A stretch of DNA of 64,000 bases from Beroe forskalii (taxonomy: Eukaryota > Ctenophora > Nuda > Beroida > Beroidae). The stretch is taken from positions 124,001 to 188,000 of the forward strand of contig WFMF01000169.1 in NCBI GenBank assembly GCA_011033025.1. Direction: 5' to 3'. Made by a program: the position numbers and the translations under genes. This document shows positions 12,401 through 22,370 of the stretch, one piece after another. Every line of letters starts with the position of its first letter. Within the stretch, counting starts at the first letter, position 1. The notes beneath the pieces are model-generated. The model was given only the letters and a program-made list of their open reading frames with translations, did no database searches and was not told the DNA's origin.

Positions 12401-15400
12401 CTTTCAATTTTGAAATATAATATGGAGTTATAAGCTGACGAAGTTTTTCAGGGGAAGCAGGGTATATTTAAATTAGATTTCAAGGGGTTTAGATAATAAC
12501 AAACATCGTAGACGCTCTATCCCATGAAATTGTGCCACCCCTACCGCGGCTATCTGCCAGTACAGGGGCTCCCCCCCCCTCAATGAGGAAGCCACCCCTA
12601 CTCGAGCTACCTAGTACCCACCAATACAAGAGGCTGCCCCCATGGGGGAGCCACCCCCACCCAGGCTGCTACCCACCAATACAGGAGGCTGCCCGTCCTC
12701 ATCCTGCTGACTGGTGGACGGCTGTATCTCACAGATATCCACATGGTTATTATCAGTCTCCCTGGTATTCGGCTGCAAGGTTACAGGGTGCTCTATCTCG
12801 TCCTGCTCCAGAGTATTGGATATGTTAGCCAGAGACTCTGCCATCAGCAGGATCTGCTTACAGAGGGTCTGAGCGGTGCTCAGCTGGATCCGAACCATGT
12901 TCAGGAGGAGGACCACTGCAGCACCTATAATGGAATATTGGGATAGGGGTCGGCGAAATGGGTTTAAAGGGCTCAAACTTACTTAGTAGCAAGGGGACAA
13001 TTTCAATTTTCCATTATTCCTTTGGTTATGGCGTTATGGGATTACAAAAAACCTTAGCACCACAGGGACATGAAATCTAATCACCCTTTTTTAAAAGTGT
13101 GAAATATCCATGAATCTGTGAATTACTCGACTGATTCAATGACCAAGTACATGCAAAACAGATGTGCACGATTGGATTATTGAAATTTGATATTTCGCAA
13201 CCCTGGTAAGATGGCACTTTGTAACACTGTCGAGAGTAAGGAACACTTCATAAGTGTAGGTATAGTGTATACGGGTGTACACCTGCAATAAGAAACTTAT
13301 TAAAATTCCAGGGTAAAAGTTTTTTCAATCATTACCTGCGATTTTGAGCCTCAAAGTCAAAGCTCTTACCCAGTTTCTTAATAATCTCTTACCAGAGTGC
13401 AAGGAAAGGAGCCAGTGTCCCCTGACCCCGTGAAACAGCAGACTTACCAGAGTGCAGGGAAAGGAGCCAGTGTCCCCCCCGTGACCCCCAGAGTGCAGAA
13501 ACCAACCAAACACTTACCAGAGTGCAGGGAAAGAGGGAAAGGAGCTTCAGTGAGCCAGTGTCCCCTGACCCCGTGAAACAGTAGACTTACCAGAGTGCAG
13601 GGAAAGGTGTCCCCTGACCCCGTGTGAAACAGCCCCAGTGTCCCCTGACCCCGTGAAACAGCAGACTTACCAGAGTGCAGGGAAAGGAGCCAGTGTCCCC
13701 TGACCCCGTGAAACAGCAGACTTACCAGAGTGCAGGGAAAGGAGCCAGTGTCCCCTGACCCCGTGAAACAGCAGACTTACCAGAGTGCAGGGAAAGGAGC
13801 CAGTGTCCCCTGACCCCGTGAAACAGGAGGAAGAGGAGTAGGAGGAGGAGGGTGGGGAGGGAGTGTTTCAGGGCCTGAATCACTGTGAAGAGGATCATGA
13901 CTTTCCTTTCTCCTAACTCCTTGCTCAGCACCTGAGTATTACACATGGGTAAGTATTGTATAGGGCAAAGGACATAATAAACCTACTTTCTTACAAGTAC
14001 TGTTAGCTTGTTAGGTGAGACGTATGATATAGGTACATTCTTTTTAGTTTTATAAAGCAATTACTCTTTAATTACTCTTTTAAGGTAATGTGTGTTGTAT
14101 CCTGATTCCTGAACAGGTATAAGTGTACAAGGAGCCATTGCTCCATTATAAGCACTTTTCAAATTCGAAGCTTAAAACAGCGGGGATTATCGCCTCTGCT
14201 CCTCTGGTTTGGCTATTACTGTTTGGTTTGGAGTATTCAATACCCACTTGAGTCTTTTCCACGGGATTTTCCAACTCAATGAATCCCACAGGAGCAAAGG
14301 GTATTAAAATGTAAGCCTTAGCTTCATACTTCCATAGTATGGCAACAGGTGTAGGTGTTCCTGTAAGGGGAATACTGAAGTGCCACTCATTTGTACTTTG
14401 CACATGTGCACTGCACTAAATATAGCAGTCTGTGGAAAACAGGTGGTGGAACAGGTGGAAGTTACGTCATTTTCATGATTCAAAGAGGCAAGTCGATGAC
14501 GAAATAGCACCTGATTTTCCCGCGCGACTGTTATTATCAGTAATCAGGCATACACGTATCAAATATCAGCTGCAATCCCTTTGGAACTGTGGAAAGGGCC
14601 CGGTGATCTCACTTCAAAGAAAGAGTTCAGTGAAAGTAGGGATATACGTCATCAATTCATCAGTATGAACCATGATAATGACGTCACTCCCGGCCTATCA
14701 CTTGGTGCTAGCTCTACAGACATTCTGCGAGGTGAGTCGAGCAGTAAATGTCAGACTTCACTCCATCTTACGTTGAGACACAGGGTGCACGGTATGACGA
14801 ATTGGAAGAAAAGGGAGGACTTTGTCCTGATAATGTGCGGTTATTATCAAAACATTACCTAGCACAGCATTCCTCAGGTTATGCAGTGAATTCACCCGGT
14901 GTAGCGTGACCAAACCGACCCTGCTTTAACACAAGACTTGTGGTTTCGAGTAGAGTGTAATCACGTGATGACTATCAGGAGTCACGTGATCCAAACCATG
15001 ACACACTGGTGCTCGACACCTTATAACTGGTTTTGAGGCATTCCTAACTTTCCTAGGCAATGCGACGATAACATAGCCGACAAGGCTACTAAATTACCAC
15101 CGTCTTACTCAAATAATTAATAGAAAATAATCCTACATTCTATCGTATTACGATGAAATTACATAATCCTCTGAAGAGACATTATTTTAAAACTGTTATA
15201 TATTCCAATCACATAGCCCAGGGTCATGGATCCACATTTTGCAATACTAATTAGAAATGGTGCTCTGAAATACGTGGTGTAAATTGACTTTTTCACACTC
15301 AAAGGCGCAGGAATTGCGCAGCTTTGCTGCTTGAGTGAACCTGGAATTTAAACTAAATGACCACCTTTCACGCGGGACGTTTTATTTTCAAAGAGTTCAT

Positions 15401-18400
15401 GGAGCATTGAATAATTGAACGTGAGTAAAGTTTTAAGTTATTTCAAGAATTTGAATTCATGTCAATGATAGTCTAAGTCTAGTAACCAGTTCAAATTGCA
15501 ACAAAAAGAGTGGATGATTTGCAGCTAATTTAGTAGTTAACCATCGACATAAAACTACACACAATGACGTGTTGACCACGGCTCACCTTCTTCATGAAAA
15601 GCTTGTGCATGTTTCGTATTTTGAGGATCCATATGTTCTCCACGTACTCATGTATCGAATAGAACCTGAAATGTAAGATAACAGTGTCAGTATTGTTAAG
15701 TACTCCCTATGGTTTAAAAAAGCACAGAATACCAACCGCGCACTCGAACTTGCTCTAAAATTCTAACTCACTTCTAACCGACCCATGTTTGATTCACTAT
15801 TTTCAGTAACTGACTACAATTAGAGCTTTGAAGATGCAACAATTTCTCTTGCAATTATTGATTTATTTGAATCGATTTTGGTTCGGAATCCATAATAAAA
15901 TATTTTCTTACAAGTTACATGTTCTTACAGCTGATGTACACAACTGTTGCAATGTAATGACTCGTGTAATATGTACACCATTCCTGATTCCTAAACTTCT
16001 CTCTAGTTTTACTCCACATAATTTCATTTTACCCATAGCATCGCGTTCTGAGCCAATCACTGCCCAGGATTTGTATGATACTGCGCCCTTATTGGTCGAG
16101 CCTTGCAGTTCAGTGGGTAAACTGATATGCTGTCGCCTCTAATAACAGTCAGCTGCAACACAAAAAGGCATACAGTACACGCGATAAAAGGTTTACTACG
16201 TGAACACCCAACTGCTTATAAAGGGTGTGCCTCGCTCATTCCAAAATTCAAACGGAGTATTGCAATCTATCATTTACCATGGTTGTTTGGATATCTGTAG
16301 ATTTGATTCCAGAGTAGCTCGTTTGTGTAGAAGCCATGAGATAAGGAGCAGACAGCCGATCAGAACTGCTATTGGCAGCAATGCACTGTGGATTGTTTGA
16401 TGGATAATTAGTGAAATGATGGCAAATTGAAGGTTAAAGGAAATGCGAATTTTGTTCAAGTGGTAGGAAGTTTCTAATGAAAACTTTTTGCGAATCAGGG
16501 GATCACTGAAGGAAATTGAGACATGGTCACAGGCTGTATTCTATTGGGGCCCATTGCTGATACCTGAATCCGATGAGCATCTCCATGAAAATGATACACA
16601 GAGTGAATTGTAGAGGTATCTTCCACACTTGATGCAGCATTTGTACACCTGAATGATCATTCTGTTAGGTCGAGATATATCTATCATTAATGAGAAATTT
16701 TACAGAAAGATAAATACTATCCTGACTCCTTGAGAGTTTGATAAAGTTTTAAAGCAAAGTACACATCAATTTATAAAGATTTTTTCATATCACTTGCTCA
16801 GTTTTATCGTCTCTGGACCATGAAATTTTGTTTCGTGATCTACATCAGTTTGAAGAATCCACCCGACAAAAAGAAAAAAAGGTTACTCATGTTACCATGT
16901 TGCAATGTAATCAGGTTACTAAAGCTACCGAAATGGCTTCTTACACCGTTTCAGGTGAGTCAGGGCACAGGTGGGCCAGAAATGAAATAATGTGAGTTAA
17001 TCTCGAGCACCATGTTACAGTAAGGTAGTGTAGATTATGTATATGGAAATATATTTTCCTTCAAAAATGTTATATGCATCCATCGTTCATATTTTTAACC
17101 CACTACAAGAACAGCGAAATTTTATTGCGTATTGGGGGAAAAGAATTTCTAGAAATGTTAAGGGAATATCAATGAACTTTCTGGAATAAGTGAATTGGGA
17201 TGAATGATCAAAGTAATTTATGAGTATGTGCCGACTACCATCAGTATTCAGTACAGAAATAGAAGAGTAAGGTTAAGGATAGTAGTAGATATCCAGGTAA
17301 ACAATATTGGCTACAGACAAGTTTAGATATCATATGGAAGAATTCTTCATTGACATCTAATTACTTAATTGATCTTTGCAACTCTGCAATTGACTCTACG
17401 AAATGACTTGTTTTAACCACTAGTGGCTAAAGATGAAGTTTAAGTTGAAGTGCAGCCGTGCTGTGTTTAACCTGCAGTCAGATTATCCACTTGAACCGTA
17501 GCCAAGTGGATGAGACTGTCGTTGATTTCCCACTGTGCAAGGTTCAGTATCTTGTTGTACATCAACCTCTATAAGAAAACAAAGCTCATATCATGATAGG
17601 CTGATATGGGTATGAAATACTTCACCAATTTTAATAAAGCAGTAACTATCGTCGCCACAATCAATTGCAAAAGCAGTGATTAATTAGTTAAATGTAGTTG
17701 AACGACAGATATTCAACCTTTGTATTATTCTACCTGCACGAAAGAAGTGTGATTTGGCAGCTATCCTAGAAGTTATGAAGCTGTGGGAGTGCAACAGAAG
17801 ACATCTCAGTCCCTCGCTGAGTAGCAGCAATACGATGAGACAGTAGCTGTTATAGGGAACGTTCCCCAGAGTGAACAAGGTCTGAAGAAAGAGGTGGGAT
17901 TATATCATATTCGGTTCAAGAATAATCTACCGGCCATATGACGTCACTTAGTACTGCCACAAACTAGAAAAGTAGAAAAGATGCATAGCCCATCGGATTA
18001 CTAACACGCGACCTTTAAAGAATAGTGTGGGTATTTATTGCAGAATAGAAATTCAACTGTTCCAATACGGTAATGAGTTAATCATTTGGATGTCTGTACT
18101 TCTTTATACATGGATTATAATAACGCCTATGATGATGAACTAAAGAGCTAAAGAACAAACATATTTTGAATACTCACTAAATCCACACGAGAATGGTCAG
18201 TTAAGAAGTTTCTTATGACACAATAGGTAATGTAAATTGGCACAAATTCTAGTGCCAGAACGCCAAGGTTCAAGAATCCACTCAGTAGAAAGGATTTCCA
18301 GTGCTGTCGAAGCAACAGCAAGAGTAACGAAGAAATCTGAGGAATACAGTATCGAGTATGTTTTAAAAATGATATTTCAGTTAAAGCTTAGAAATACAAT

Positions 18401-20579
18401 GAGCAAATTCACAAATAATTCCCGGTTATTATACAATCAATGTCCAAGGAATTGGTACTTACTCCGGCAAAGAAATGACCCAATAAATCTAAATTAAACT
18501 TATTAGAAAATTTCAACAATTTAATAGACCTTGGATTGATCTTGCAGCCCAATTTTGCTTTATAGAGAAACTGACCTCAGAGGTTAAATCAAAATCTGAT
18601 GAATTAAAAAGGAGGCAGTCATTCAACTGAAGTGACCTCCCTCTGGCCTTCACCAAGATGTCCCAACACCACAAGTAAAGACTCTTGGATAGGAATTTCA
18701 ATGGGGTGACTGGGGTGCTTTCATTAGGAATTTCAACAAAACTCTTCATGATACAGTGCTGAAACGAGATTTAGTTAAGTAGTTTATATTTTCAGAATGA
18801 ATAAGACTGTACCAATTCACTATATTATTTTAGTTTCACCGTGTTAATATACATTCAGTAACTGAAAATTCCATTTATTTATGACAATTATTGCCATACA
18901 GCCATTTTAAAAGTTGAAACTTTTAAATATAAGCATGAAATATAAGAAGCTTGAAATGCTGAAATAATCATACCCAGATATTATAGAATGTTATGAAGGT
19001 TAAGAAGAGCAGTGCTACAGCTTGAATTACAGCACAGAAGAATCTAAGATCAACTCCAGAAAACCAATGCCACAGAAGCAATGATTGGGAAAATGCAGTT
19101 ATAGTAACCATTTTGGAGACACCACTCAGTAGGCAGTAAACAGTAAGTAATGAAATAAACCTGCATAAGATTGAATTGAATTAGATATTAAAAAGGAATA
19201 CCTCATTACAGTTAATTGGAATTAATTAAGTTTACATTTAACTATGGGAAGAGGCCTAATTTCATGGAGCAAATTTTTCTGTATAAAATTCCTTGCAATA
19301 AATCAATTATGCATATTAGTTCATGGCCCAATTTCATATGATTATTTGGACTGTCTAAAATTCATGGTTATATATAAAGTCATGATATAAATATTATGAT
19401 CATAATTAGATAATTGTTGAGCTAAGTTATTTAGATTGAACATTGCTCTTTTCATTGATCATAAATTGATGTTAGAAAATGATATGGTTGCTATTACTCA
19501 ATTATACTATCATACAGTTCCAATATCAAGTTCCATAAAATTTTGGAAAAATATCAAGCAATGGTATCACAATGACATAATGTCACTATCACAATTGATG
19601 CCTACTCACTTTGCATGGAAGCAGTTCTGGAATGTATAAAAAGATAAAGGCAGGCAGATGAATGTCAATATATTTAATATCTGATAAATGGCGACAGCTT
19701 GTGTGGTATCAATAAGTAACCAAGCAGTTGAGTACAGAATTGTACAAAGACTATTTACCAAGAGCAACACCTGGAAAAATCAATGGTTGATGAAACTTGA
19801 AAATAGAATTCTAGAATGTTAACTCTATTGGGTATCAAACATTTATTGTATAATTATAAATTGTTTAAATAAATTGTCAGTAAACTTTGTTAAATAGGAA
19901 AATTTGTTGTGCCTCACAACTTCATGATGAGTTAAGCAGCTTTGAAAGTTTTGCAGTAAAACCTCTCCAAATGGGAGTTCTTTGCAGAAGAGGCTTTTGA
20001 ACAGTATTATTTGACTTATCATTCATTTGTCTATAGACAGGATTGATGTTTTGGATGCCTTGACAACATGGCATGAGGTAGGGTATGGGAGTGGCCTGGT
20101 TGGTTATTATTGGATCCAGGGAAGGAGCTATGTATTGCTCAAGTAGCTGGGTCCACTTTCACAACTGGATCCAATTTAACAACTTCCTGTGCTTGCTGAA
20201 GACCAATAACTGTGAGGCAATGGTTTGATCTCATTGGCCAATTATCTGGTACTCTTTTGGGGTAAAGGGTGATCCCATCTGTATCTCTAGAGGATCACAG
20301 CATTGACAGGGCAGCTTGTATTGAGATATTCTACTAATCTACTAAAGTATCTATATTAAATGAGCCCTGAAACATATGAATATAAAATATATTTCTAACC
20401 CAAGTCAGTGCATGGAAAGAATGCCGGCTTGAGGATCTCTTTTTCTGTGTCTTAGATAAAAGCAGGGCAGCAATAGTTACAACAATCAAGTAGATGTTGC
20501 ACACCAGTGCAGCAATCTCTCCAGAACATAAGGATACAATTCCATCAATATCAGGAAAGTCACAGAATTTGAGTTTCAT
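350..20579 (-). CDS. ABCC/MRP-type ABC transporter gene (3' part off the left edge)
   Basis: A full-length-type ABC exporter of subfamily C, expected to move organic anions or conjugates across a membrane using ATP. I recognise 19 exons. In order they give two N-terminal membrane exons like a TMD0, an L0/TMD1 region with the usual ABCC pattern, NBD1 with Walker A (GQPGSGKTS), Q-loop (AAQQPEIFGG), Walker B and catalytic Glu (VLLLDEPLAGLD), then a linker and the first helices of TMD2. TMD2 remainder and NBD2 must lie left of the window. Most neighbouring exons join in matching phase; exceptions are exon 1/2, exon 5/6 and a GC donor after exon 3, so a short exon may be missing or a junction misplaced. 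NBD1 lacks a recognisable LSGGQ signature. Introns carry a LINE relic and several minisatellites. Family call is firm; the substrate is unknown. Confidence 0.88.
804..880 (-). CDS. ABCC gene exon 18 (TMD2 loop)
   Basis: Acceptor CTCCAG, donor GCAG/GTCAGT. Encodes a hydrophilic loop (SQDFLDNKEDSNKEQQTKG) then IYYFLLAG. The phases with exons 17 and 19 match exactly, which is the main support for this short exon. Confidence 0.7.
1507..1667 (-). CDS. ABCC gene exon 17 (first helix of TMD2)
   Basis: Acceptor TTCCAG, donor GTATCA. Encodes WIQSCSTVKLSVLLVVLFCT, AFLNAITYWLLLRW and a short luminal loop ending NVAI. The W-L-x-x-W after the helix is characteristic of ABCC TMD2. Confidence 0.82.
3190..3530. 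repeat. GTGAGGGGAA-type low-complexity tract
   Basis: Purine-rich variants of GGTGAGGGGAAG repeat irregularly within the DNA element ahead of the tandem units. Confidence 0.7.
3630..4605. repeat. about 170-178-bp tandem repeat, six units, inside the DNA element
   Basis: Each unit contains a CATTATACATTAACCAAATT-like segment followed by GCCTGCGGCGGGCTGT and then GCCTACGGCTGGCTGT. These two similar words alternate, so each unit is itself a diverged dimer of about 88 bp. Confidence 0.8.
5631..5715 (-). CDS. ABCC gene exon 16 (inter-domain linker)
   Basis: Acceptor TTTCAG after a T-run, donor GAG/GTAAGC. Encodes KRLEKNRITDNVPDDICVKT and IPLSSYRE, corresponding to the charged linker ahead of TMD2. 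Both phases fit. Confidence 0.75.
6451..6581 (-). CDS. ABCC gene exon 15 (end of NBD1)
   Basis: Acceptor AACAG, donor GTTTGG. Encodes VILLHEGKIEYAGSPTHL, the last NBD1 strands, then a Pro/Ser-rich stretch opening the NBD1-TMD2 linker. Phases fit exons 14 and 16. Confidence 0.85.
6877..7095 (-). CDS. ABCC gene exon 14 (Walker B; no LSGGQ)
   Basis: Acceptor CTCCCAG, donor GTAAAG. Encodes IQEIKSNSYHPISLARAFYS, then HAPVLLLDEPLAGLDAQ (Walker B, catalytic Glu, D-loop) and VVMTTSDPRLVEHAHQ. The LSGGQKQR signature expected just before ISLARA is replaced by KSNSYHP, and the switch His is replaced (TTSD). The acceptor abuts a 32-bp minisatellite. Confidence 0.9.
7096..8163. repeat. 32-bp minisatellite abutting the ABCC exon 14 acceptor
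   Basis: About 33 units of GGGAGATAAGGGAGATTAGTCACTGCTTCCAG-like sequence, with some shortened units. On the transcribed strand the repeat is pyrimidine-rich (CTTATCTCCC) and runs directly into the acceptor CTCCCAG at 7096, so it supplies the polypyrimidine tract. Confidence 0.93.
8164..9626. other. ABCC intron, no exon found
   Basis: AT-rich intron between exons 14 and 13. I searched the minus strand for an exon carrying LSGGQ and saw none. A minus-strand frame at 8779-9015 has no ABC resemblance. Confidence 0.5.
9627..9804. mobile_element. 178-bp MITE with TA target duplication
   Basis: Ends are perfect inverted repeats CTTTAGCGAAAG and CTTTCGCTAAAG, flanked by TA on both sides (9625-9626, 9805-9806). 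Two internal hairpins are visible: ATTTATCACG with CGTGATAAAT, and ATTACATAC with GTATGTAAT. The TA duplication suggests Tc1/mariner-type mobilisation. No coding sequence. Confidence 0.75.
9890..10537. repeat. 10-bp TTACTCACTG array starting at the ABCC exon 13 donor
   Basis: Mostly TTACTCACTG with TTACTCCGTC variants. Read on the transcribed strand it is CAGTGAGTAA, and the real donor GTGAGTAAC of exon 13 is its first unit. The array therefore contains dozens of donor-like GTGAGT sites downstream of the true one. Confidence 0.9.
10538..10638 (-). CDS. ABCC gene exon 13 (post-Q-loop)
   Basis: Acceptor TTACAG, donor AAT/GTGAGT. Encodes GTVKENVLFGAEYEADRYLK then IITLCNLKEHTLN, the typical ABCC helical subdomain. 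Phase 0 joins exon 14. The donor is the first unit of a long GTGAGTAACA repeat. Confidence 0.9.
11361..11489 (-). CDS. ABCC gene exon 12 (Walker A and Q-loop)
   Basis: Acceptor TCGTAG, donor GTGGGT. Encodes GQPGSGKTSLLSALLSEM (Walker A) and VAVAAQQPEIFG (Q-loop). Key Lys, Thr and Gln are present. The 5' 50 or so bases of this exon and its acceptor recur exactly at 11625-11699. Confidence 0.92.
11505..11780. repeat. GAGGAGTGAG array with a duplicated Walker A exon fragment
   Basis: Short units of GAGGAGTGAG flank an exact 75-bp copy (11625-11699) of 11434-11508, which spans the 5' part of ABCC exon 12, its acceptor and adjacent intron. Confidence 0.9.
12175..12316 (-). CDS. ABCC gene exon 11 (start of NBD1)
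   Basis: Acceptor CCTCAG, donor GTATGT. Encodes SINNATFAWG, then LTDINLRIPKGKLTLILG, the first strands of an ABCC NBD directly before Walker A. It ends in phase 1, splitting the first Gly codon of the P-loop. Confidence 0.88.
12540..12690. repeat. about 60-bp degenerate repeat over the ABCC exon 10 donor
   Basis: Three diverged copies of a segment containing TACCCACCAATACAGGAGGC (at about 12610, 12669 and a weaker one near 12550). The right-hand copy is the true exon end and donor. Confidence 0.65.
12677..12924 (-). CDS. ABCC gene exon 10 (end of TMD1 and linker)
   Basis: Acceptor TTATAG, donor TTG/GTGGGT. Encodes AAVVLLLNMVRIQLSTAQTL (last TMD1 helix), an amphipathic region (LMAESLANISNTLEQDEIE) and a hydrophilic linker ending QPPVL. 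Both phases fit. The donor region is present in two more degenerate copies downstream. Confidence 0.8.
13380..13825. repeat. 55-bp minisatellite made of the ABCC exon 9 end plus its donor
   Basis: Units read CAGTGTCCCCTGACCCCGTG, AAACAGCAGACTTACCAGAG and TGCAGGGAAAGGAGC in succession. On the transcribed strand each unit contains the exon end and a full donor CTG/GTAAGTCTG. The three units nearest the exon are nearly identical; the distal ones carry deletions and insertions. Confidence 0.92.
13781..13931 (-). CDS. ABCC gene exon 9 (TMD1 helix; repeated 3' end)
   Basis: Acceptor ACTCAG. Encodes VLSKELGERKVMILFTVIQA, a leucine-rich helix and GVRGHWLLSLHSG. The first donor (CTG/GTAAGT) joins exon 10 in phase 1. 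The last part of the exon together with this donor is copied in a 55-bp tandem array directly downstream, so several equivalent donors exist. Confidence 0.75.
13932..15586. other. ABCC intron 8, no element assigned
   Basis: AT-rich. A minus-strand frame of 85 codons at 14146-14403 has no recognised domain and no supporting splice phase. Two TCACGTGAT E-box-like sites occur near 14960-14990. Confidence 0.4.
15587..15665 (-). CDS. ABCC gene exon 8 (TMD1 coupling loop)
   Basis: Acceptor TTTCAG, donor GTGAGC. Encodes FYSIHEYVENIWILKIRNMH then KLFMKK, the ABCC loop where E-x-(L/V)-x-x-I-x-x-(I/L)-K sits. Phase 0 at its end joins exon 9. Confidence 0.78.
16564..16648 (-). CDS. ABCC gene exon 7 (TMD1)
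   Basis: Acceptor TTCAG, donor GTATCA. Encodes VQMLHQVWKIPLQFTLCIIF then MEMLIGF, matching the ABCC helix that contains W-x-x-P-L-Q. Phases at both ends fit exons 6 and 8. Confidence 0.8.
17472..17568 (-). CDS. ABCC gene exon 6 (TMD1 intracellular loop)
   Basis: Acceptor TTATAG, donor GTTAAA. Encodes RLMYNKILNLAQWEINDSLI and HLATVQVDNLTA, equivalent to the ABCC (I/V)Y-K-L and G-x-I-x-N-L-x-x-x-D region. Phase 1 at its end joins exon 7. Confidence 0.75.
17734..17881 (-). CDS. ABCC gene exon 5 (TMD1)
   Basis: Acceptor TTCAG and donor GCAG/GTAGAA. Encodes YNSYCLIVLLLLSEGLRCLL followed by HSHSFITSRIAAKSHFFRA, the ABCC helix followed by the intracellular loop. The phase to exon 6 is off by one with every donor I can see. 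Confidence 0.65.
18220..18336 (-). CDS. ABCC gene exon 4 (TMD1)
   Basis: Acceptor CCTCAG. Encodes ISSLLLLLLRQHWKSFLLSG and then FLNLGVLALEFVPIYIT, matching the ABCC element where an aromatic/basic helix is followed by a long helix ending in P. The donor is uncertain; GTCATA keeps phase 0. Confidence 0.6.
18546..18758 (-). CDS. ABCC gene exon 3 (L0/TMD1 entry)
   Basis: Encodes VEIPNESTPVTPLKFLSKSL, YLWCWDILVKARGRSLQLND, then a charged stretch and KQNW. This matches the ABCC pattern of a short linker, the S(R/K)-W-W/F helix and the following D-L element before TMD1. A downstream GT donor breaks phase; a GC donor (GCT then GCAAGA) keeps phase 0 with exon 4. Confidence 0.75.
18974..19160 (-). 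CDS. ABCC gene exon 2 (membrane helices)
   Basis: Acceptor ATGCAG and donor GTATGA bound an open frame with two hydrophobic stretches (FISLLTVYCLLSGVSKM and VIQAVALLFLTFIT), as expected for TMD0. It ends in phase 0 after NIW and joins exon 3 in frame. Confidence 0.55.
20400..20579 (-). CDS. ABCC gene exon 1 (TMD0-like N-terminus)
   Basis: Starts at an ATG and encodes MKLKFCDFPDIDG followed by one hydrophobic helix (about residues 22-42, AALVCNIYLIVVTIAALLL) and a basic stretch. This resembles the start of the N-terminal membrane domain of long MRPs. The donor would be GTTAGA after TGG. The phase does not fit exon 2 directly, so a small intervening exon may be missed. Confidence 0.5.
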
Positions 20580-21489
20580 GTCTGTGATTTCCTTAGGATC
20601 CTTTTTAACTGCAAAACATGAATCTCATTTATATCCCCATTTAGATCAATTTAACTATTTTTTATCCATTCATTCATCTATGTGAGGATATAGGGATAAG
20701 ATAGGATTACTATTTGTCACAAAAATCAATTACAATAGGTTCAGCTATCTCTCACTCAAGGTATTGAAGCAACAAACTTAACAATAAAACAACATAATTT
20801 TAATAAAACAACATAATTTATATTTTACAGCAGACTTGATCGAGACCATGCATTGGCATGAATTTATCAAAATCCAGGACAGTATATTGATTTAATATTC
20901 TTGAATCATAATAATAATCTTACGGCTACTTGCTAAATCATAAGATGTGGCAATTCAATCAAAATACAATAAATTAGAAAATAATGTGCTGAAAATAATT
21001 AAGGTTAAAAACTAGCAAAGAAATACTTTGGTAGGATAGTTACTACAGAAATTGTCAAAAAACAACACATTAAATTTGCCCAATATATACAAATACAATA
21101 TAATAAACTGTAAATAAATAAATAGCATATTAAGGAAACCGGGGTGAATCAACAGGATGGAACTCCTGCAATAGAAATTTTTTAGTTGCAGTCAGAAATT
21201 AGTTGGGTTGCTGCTGAAGGAAATTCCTGTCATAAACTTGAGAATCACCATTGGTCCAACCAAATTGCAAACTATATGTTATAATATGTGAATTGATTTA
21301 TAACAATGGATTCACCCAAGTTTCATATTAAAGTAACGTGGCAAGTTATACATATAAAAAGAAAACAAATAATCAGCCTTTGATAAAAACTGCACTGTAG
21401 GCAGCTGAGGAGTCAATTAATATTAATTTATTAAATTAATTGAGCTAATTGATGTAACCTACTTTGATAGCTAGATATTTGGACTAGAT
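20580..21489. other. region upstream of the ABCC gene, nothing recognised
   Basis: AT-rich DNA. If 20579 is the true start codon this would hold the 5' UTR and promoter, but I see no convincing core promoter element. Confidence 0.35.
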
Positions 21490-22370
21490 AACATATTATT
21501 TTGTTTTTCCCATAATAATTGGTGTCCTAGCTTTTGCATGCCCAGCAAAAATATTTGAATTTCCTCTTTGCTCCAGAATGGGGCAGAGAGAAGTCACTAA
21601 GGAATGCATTGTCAGTGGTCACACAATTTTTATCGTACAAGTTAGAGAGATGGCAATAATTAATTTGGTTCCAGACAGAGATGCTAGAGTAAAGAAATTG
21701 GCTCCTTGAAATATTAAGATGATATTGGGGTAGGATATAATTGTTCTTCCTGCCCATTCTAGCAGATTCAGGTGTTTTGTGAAGAAAATTAAATAATTGG
21801 ATAGATATCAATTTTTGAATTTTGTAAAGCTCATTTAATAAAAACATTTTATGCAGATTATGGACAGTCAAAAGTTTGTACTCATTAAACAGTGGTTTGG
21901 TATGTTCAAGCTCAAAATTTTTGGGAGCTGCATGCTCATCAATGGATCTGACTCTGGCACAAGTCTTGTAGAATTCTGCGTGGTCAAAGTTAAGCTTTTT
22001 ACCGAAAAGAAGACGAATGCACCTTTTCTGGATACAGAATATTTTATTAAGCTTTGCTTTGCAAGAGGATCCCCAAGCTGATATGCCATAAGAAAGGTGG
22101 GAAGCAAATAAGCTGTGGTAAAGTTTTATATAATGTTCCTTAGGTATAAATTTCTTAATTCTCTTGATTGTTATTATAGCACTGTTAAGTTTTTGTTCAA
22201 GGTGCTCCAGATGCACATCCCATCGTAGATTGTCATCAATTATTATCCCAAGGAATCTTGCCGCATTGACTTTTCTAATTTTAGTGTGGTCATTCAGGAA
22301 GATTTGACGTTCACTTCCTACAATTCTAGCACGTGCACAGTTCAGTCTTTCAGAATTATTTAATTGGGGC
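21490..22370 (-). mobile_element. second LINE relic, C-terminal reverse transcriptase region
   Basis: A minus-strand frame of about 280 codons carries typical jockey/CR1-like post-catalytic motifs: ARFLGIIIDDNLRWDVHLEH near its start, HYIKLYHSLFASHLSYGISAWG in the middle, and ending SGAKRKFKYFCWACKS. The frame is open to its stop at 21527, so this fragment is fairly young, but the endonuclease and catalytic reverse transcriptase parts are absent (5' truncation near 22370, next to an AAT-rich tract). It is a different family from the LINE at 2640-5560. Confidence 0.85.

Noticed and set aside
12611..12676. Continuation of ABCC exon 10 past 12677 as coding (LVGSSLGGGGSPMGAAS)
   Set aside because: The TTG/GTGGGT donor gives a phase match to exon 11, and the extra sequence is repeat-derived from the donor region.
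14146..14403. 85-codon minus-strand frame in ABCC intron 8 as an extra exon
   Set aside because: Exons 8 and 9 already join in phase, and the sequence does not look like ABCC TMD1.
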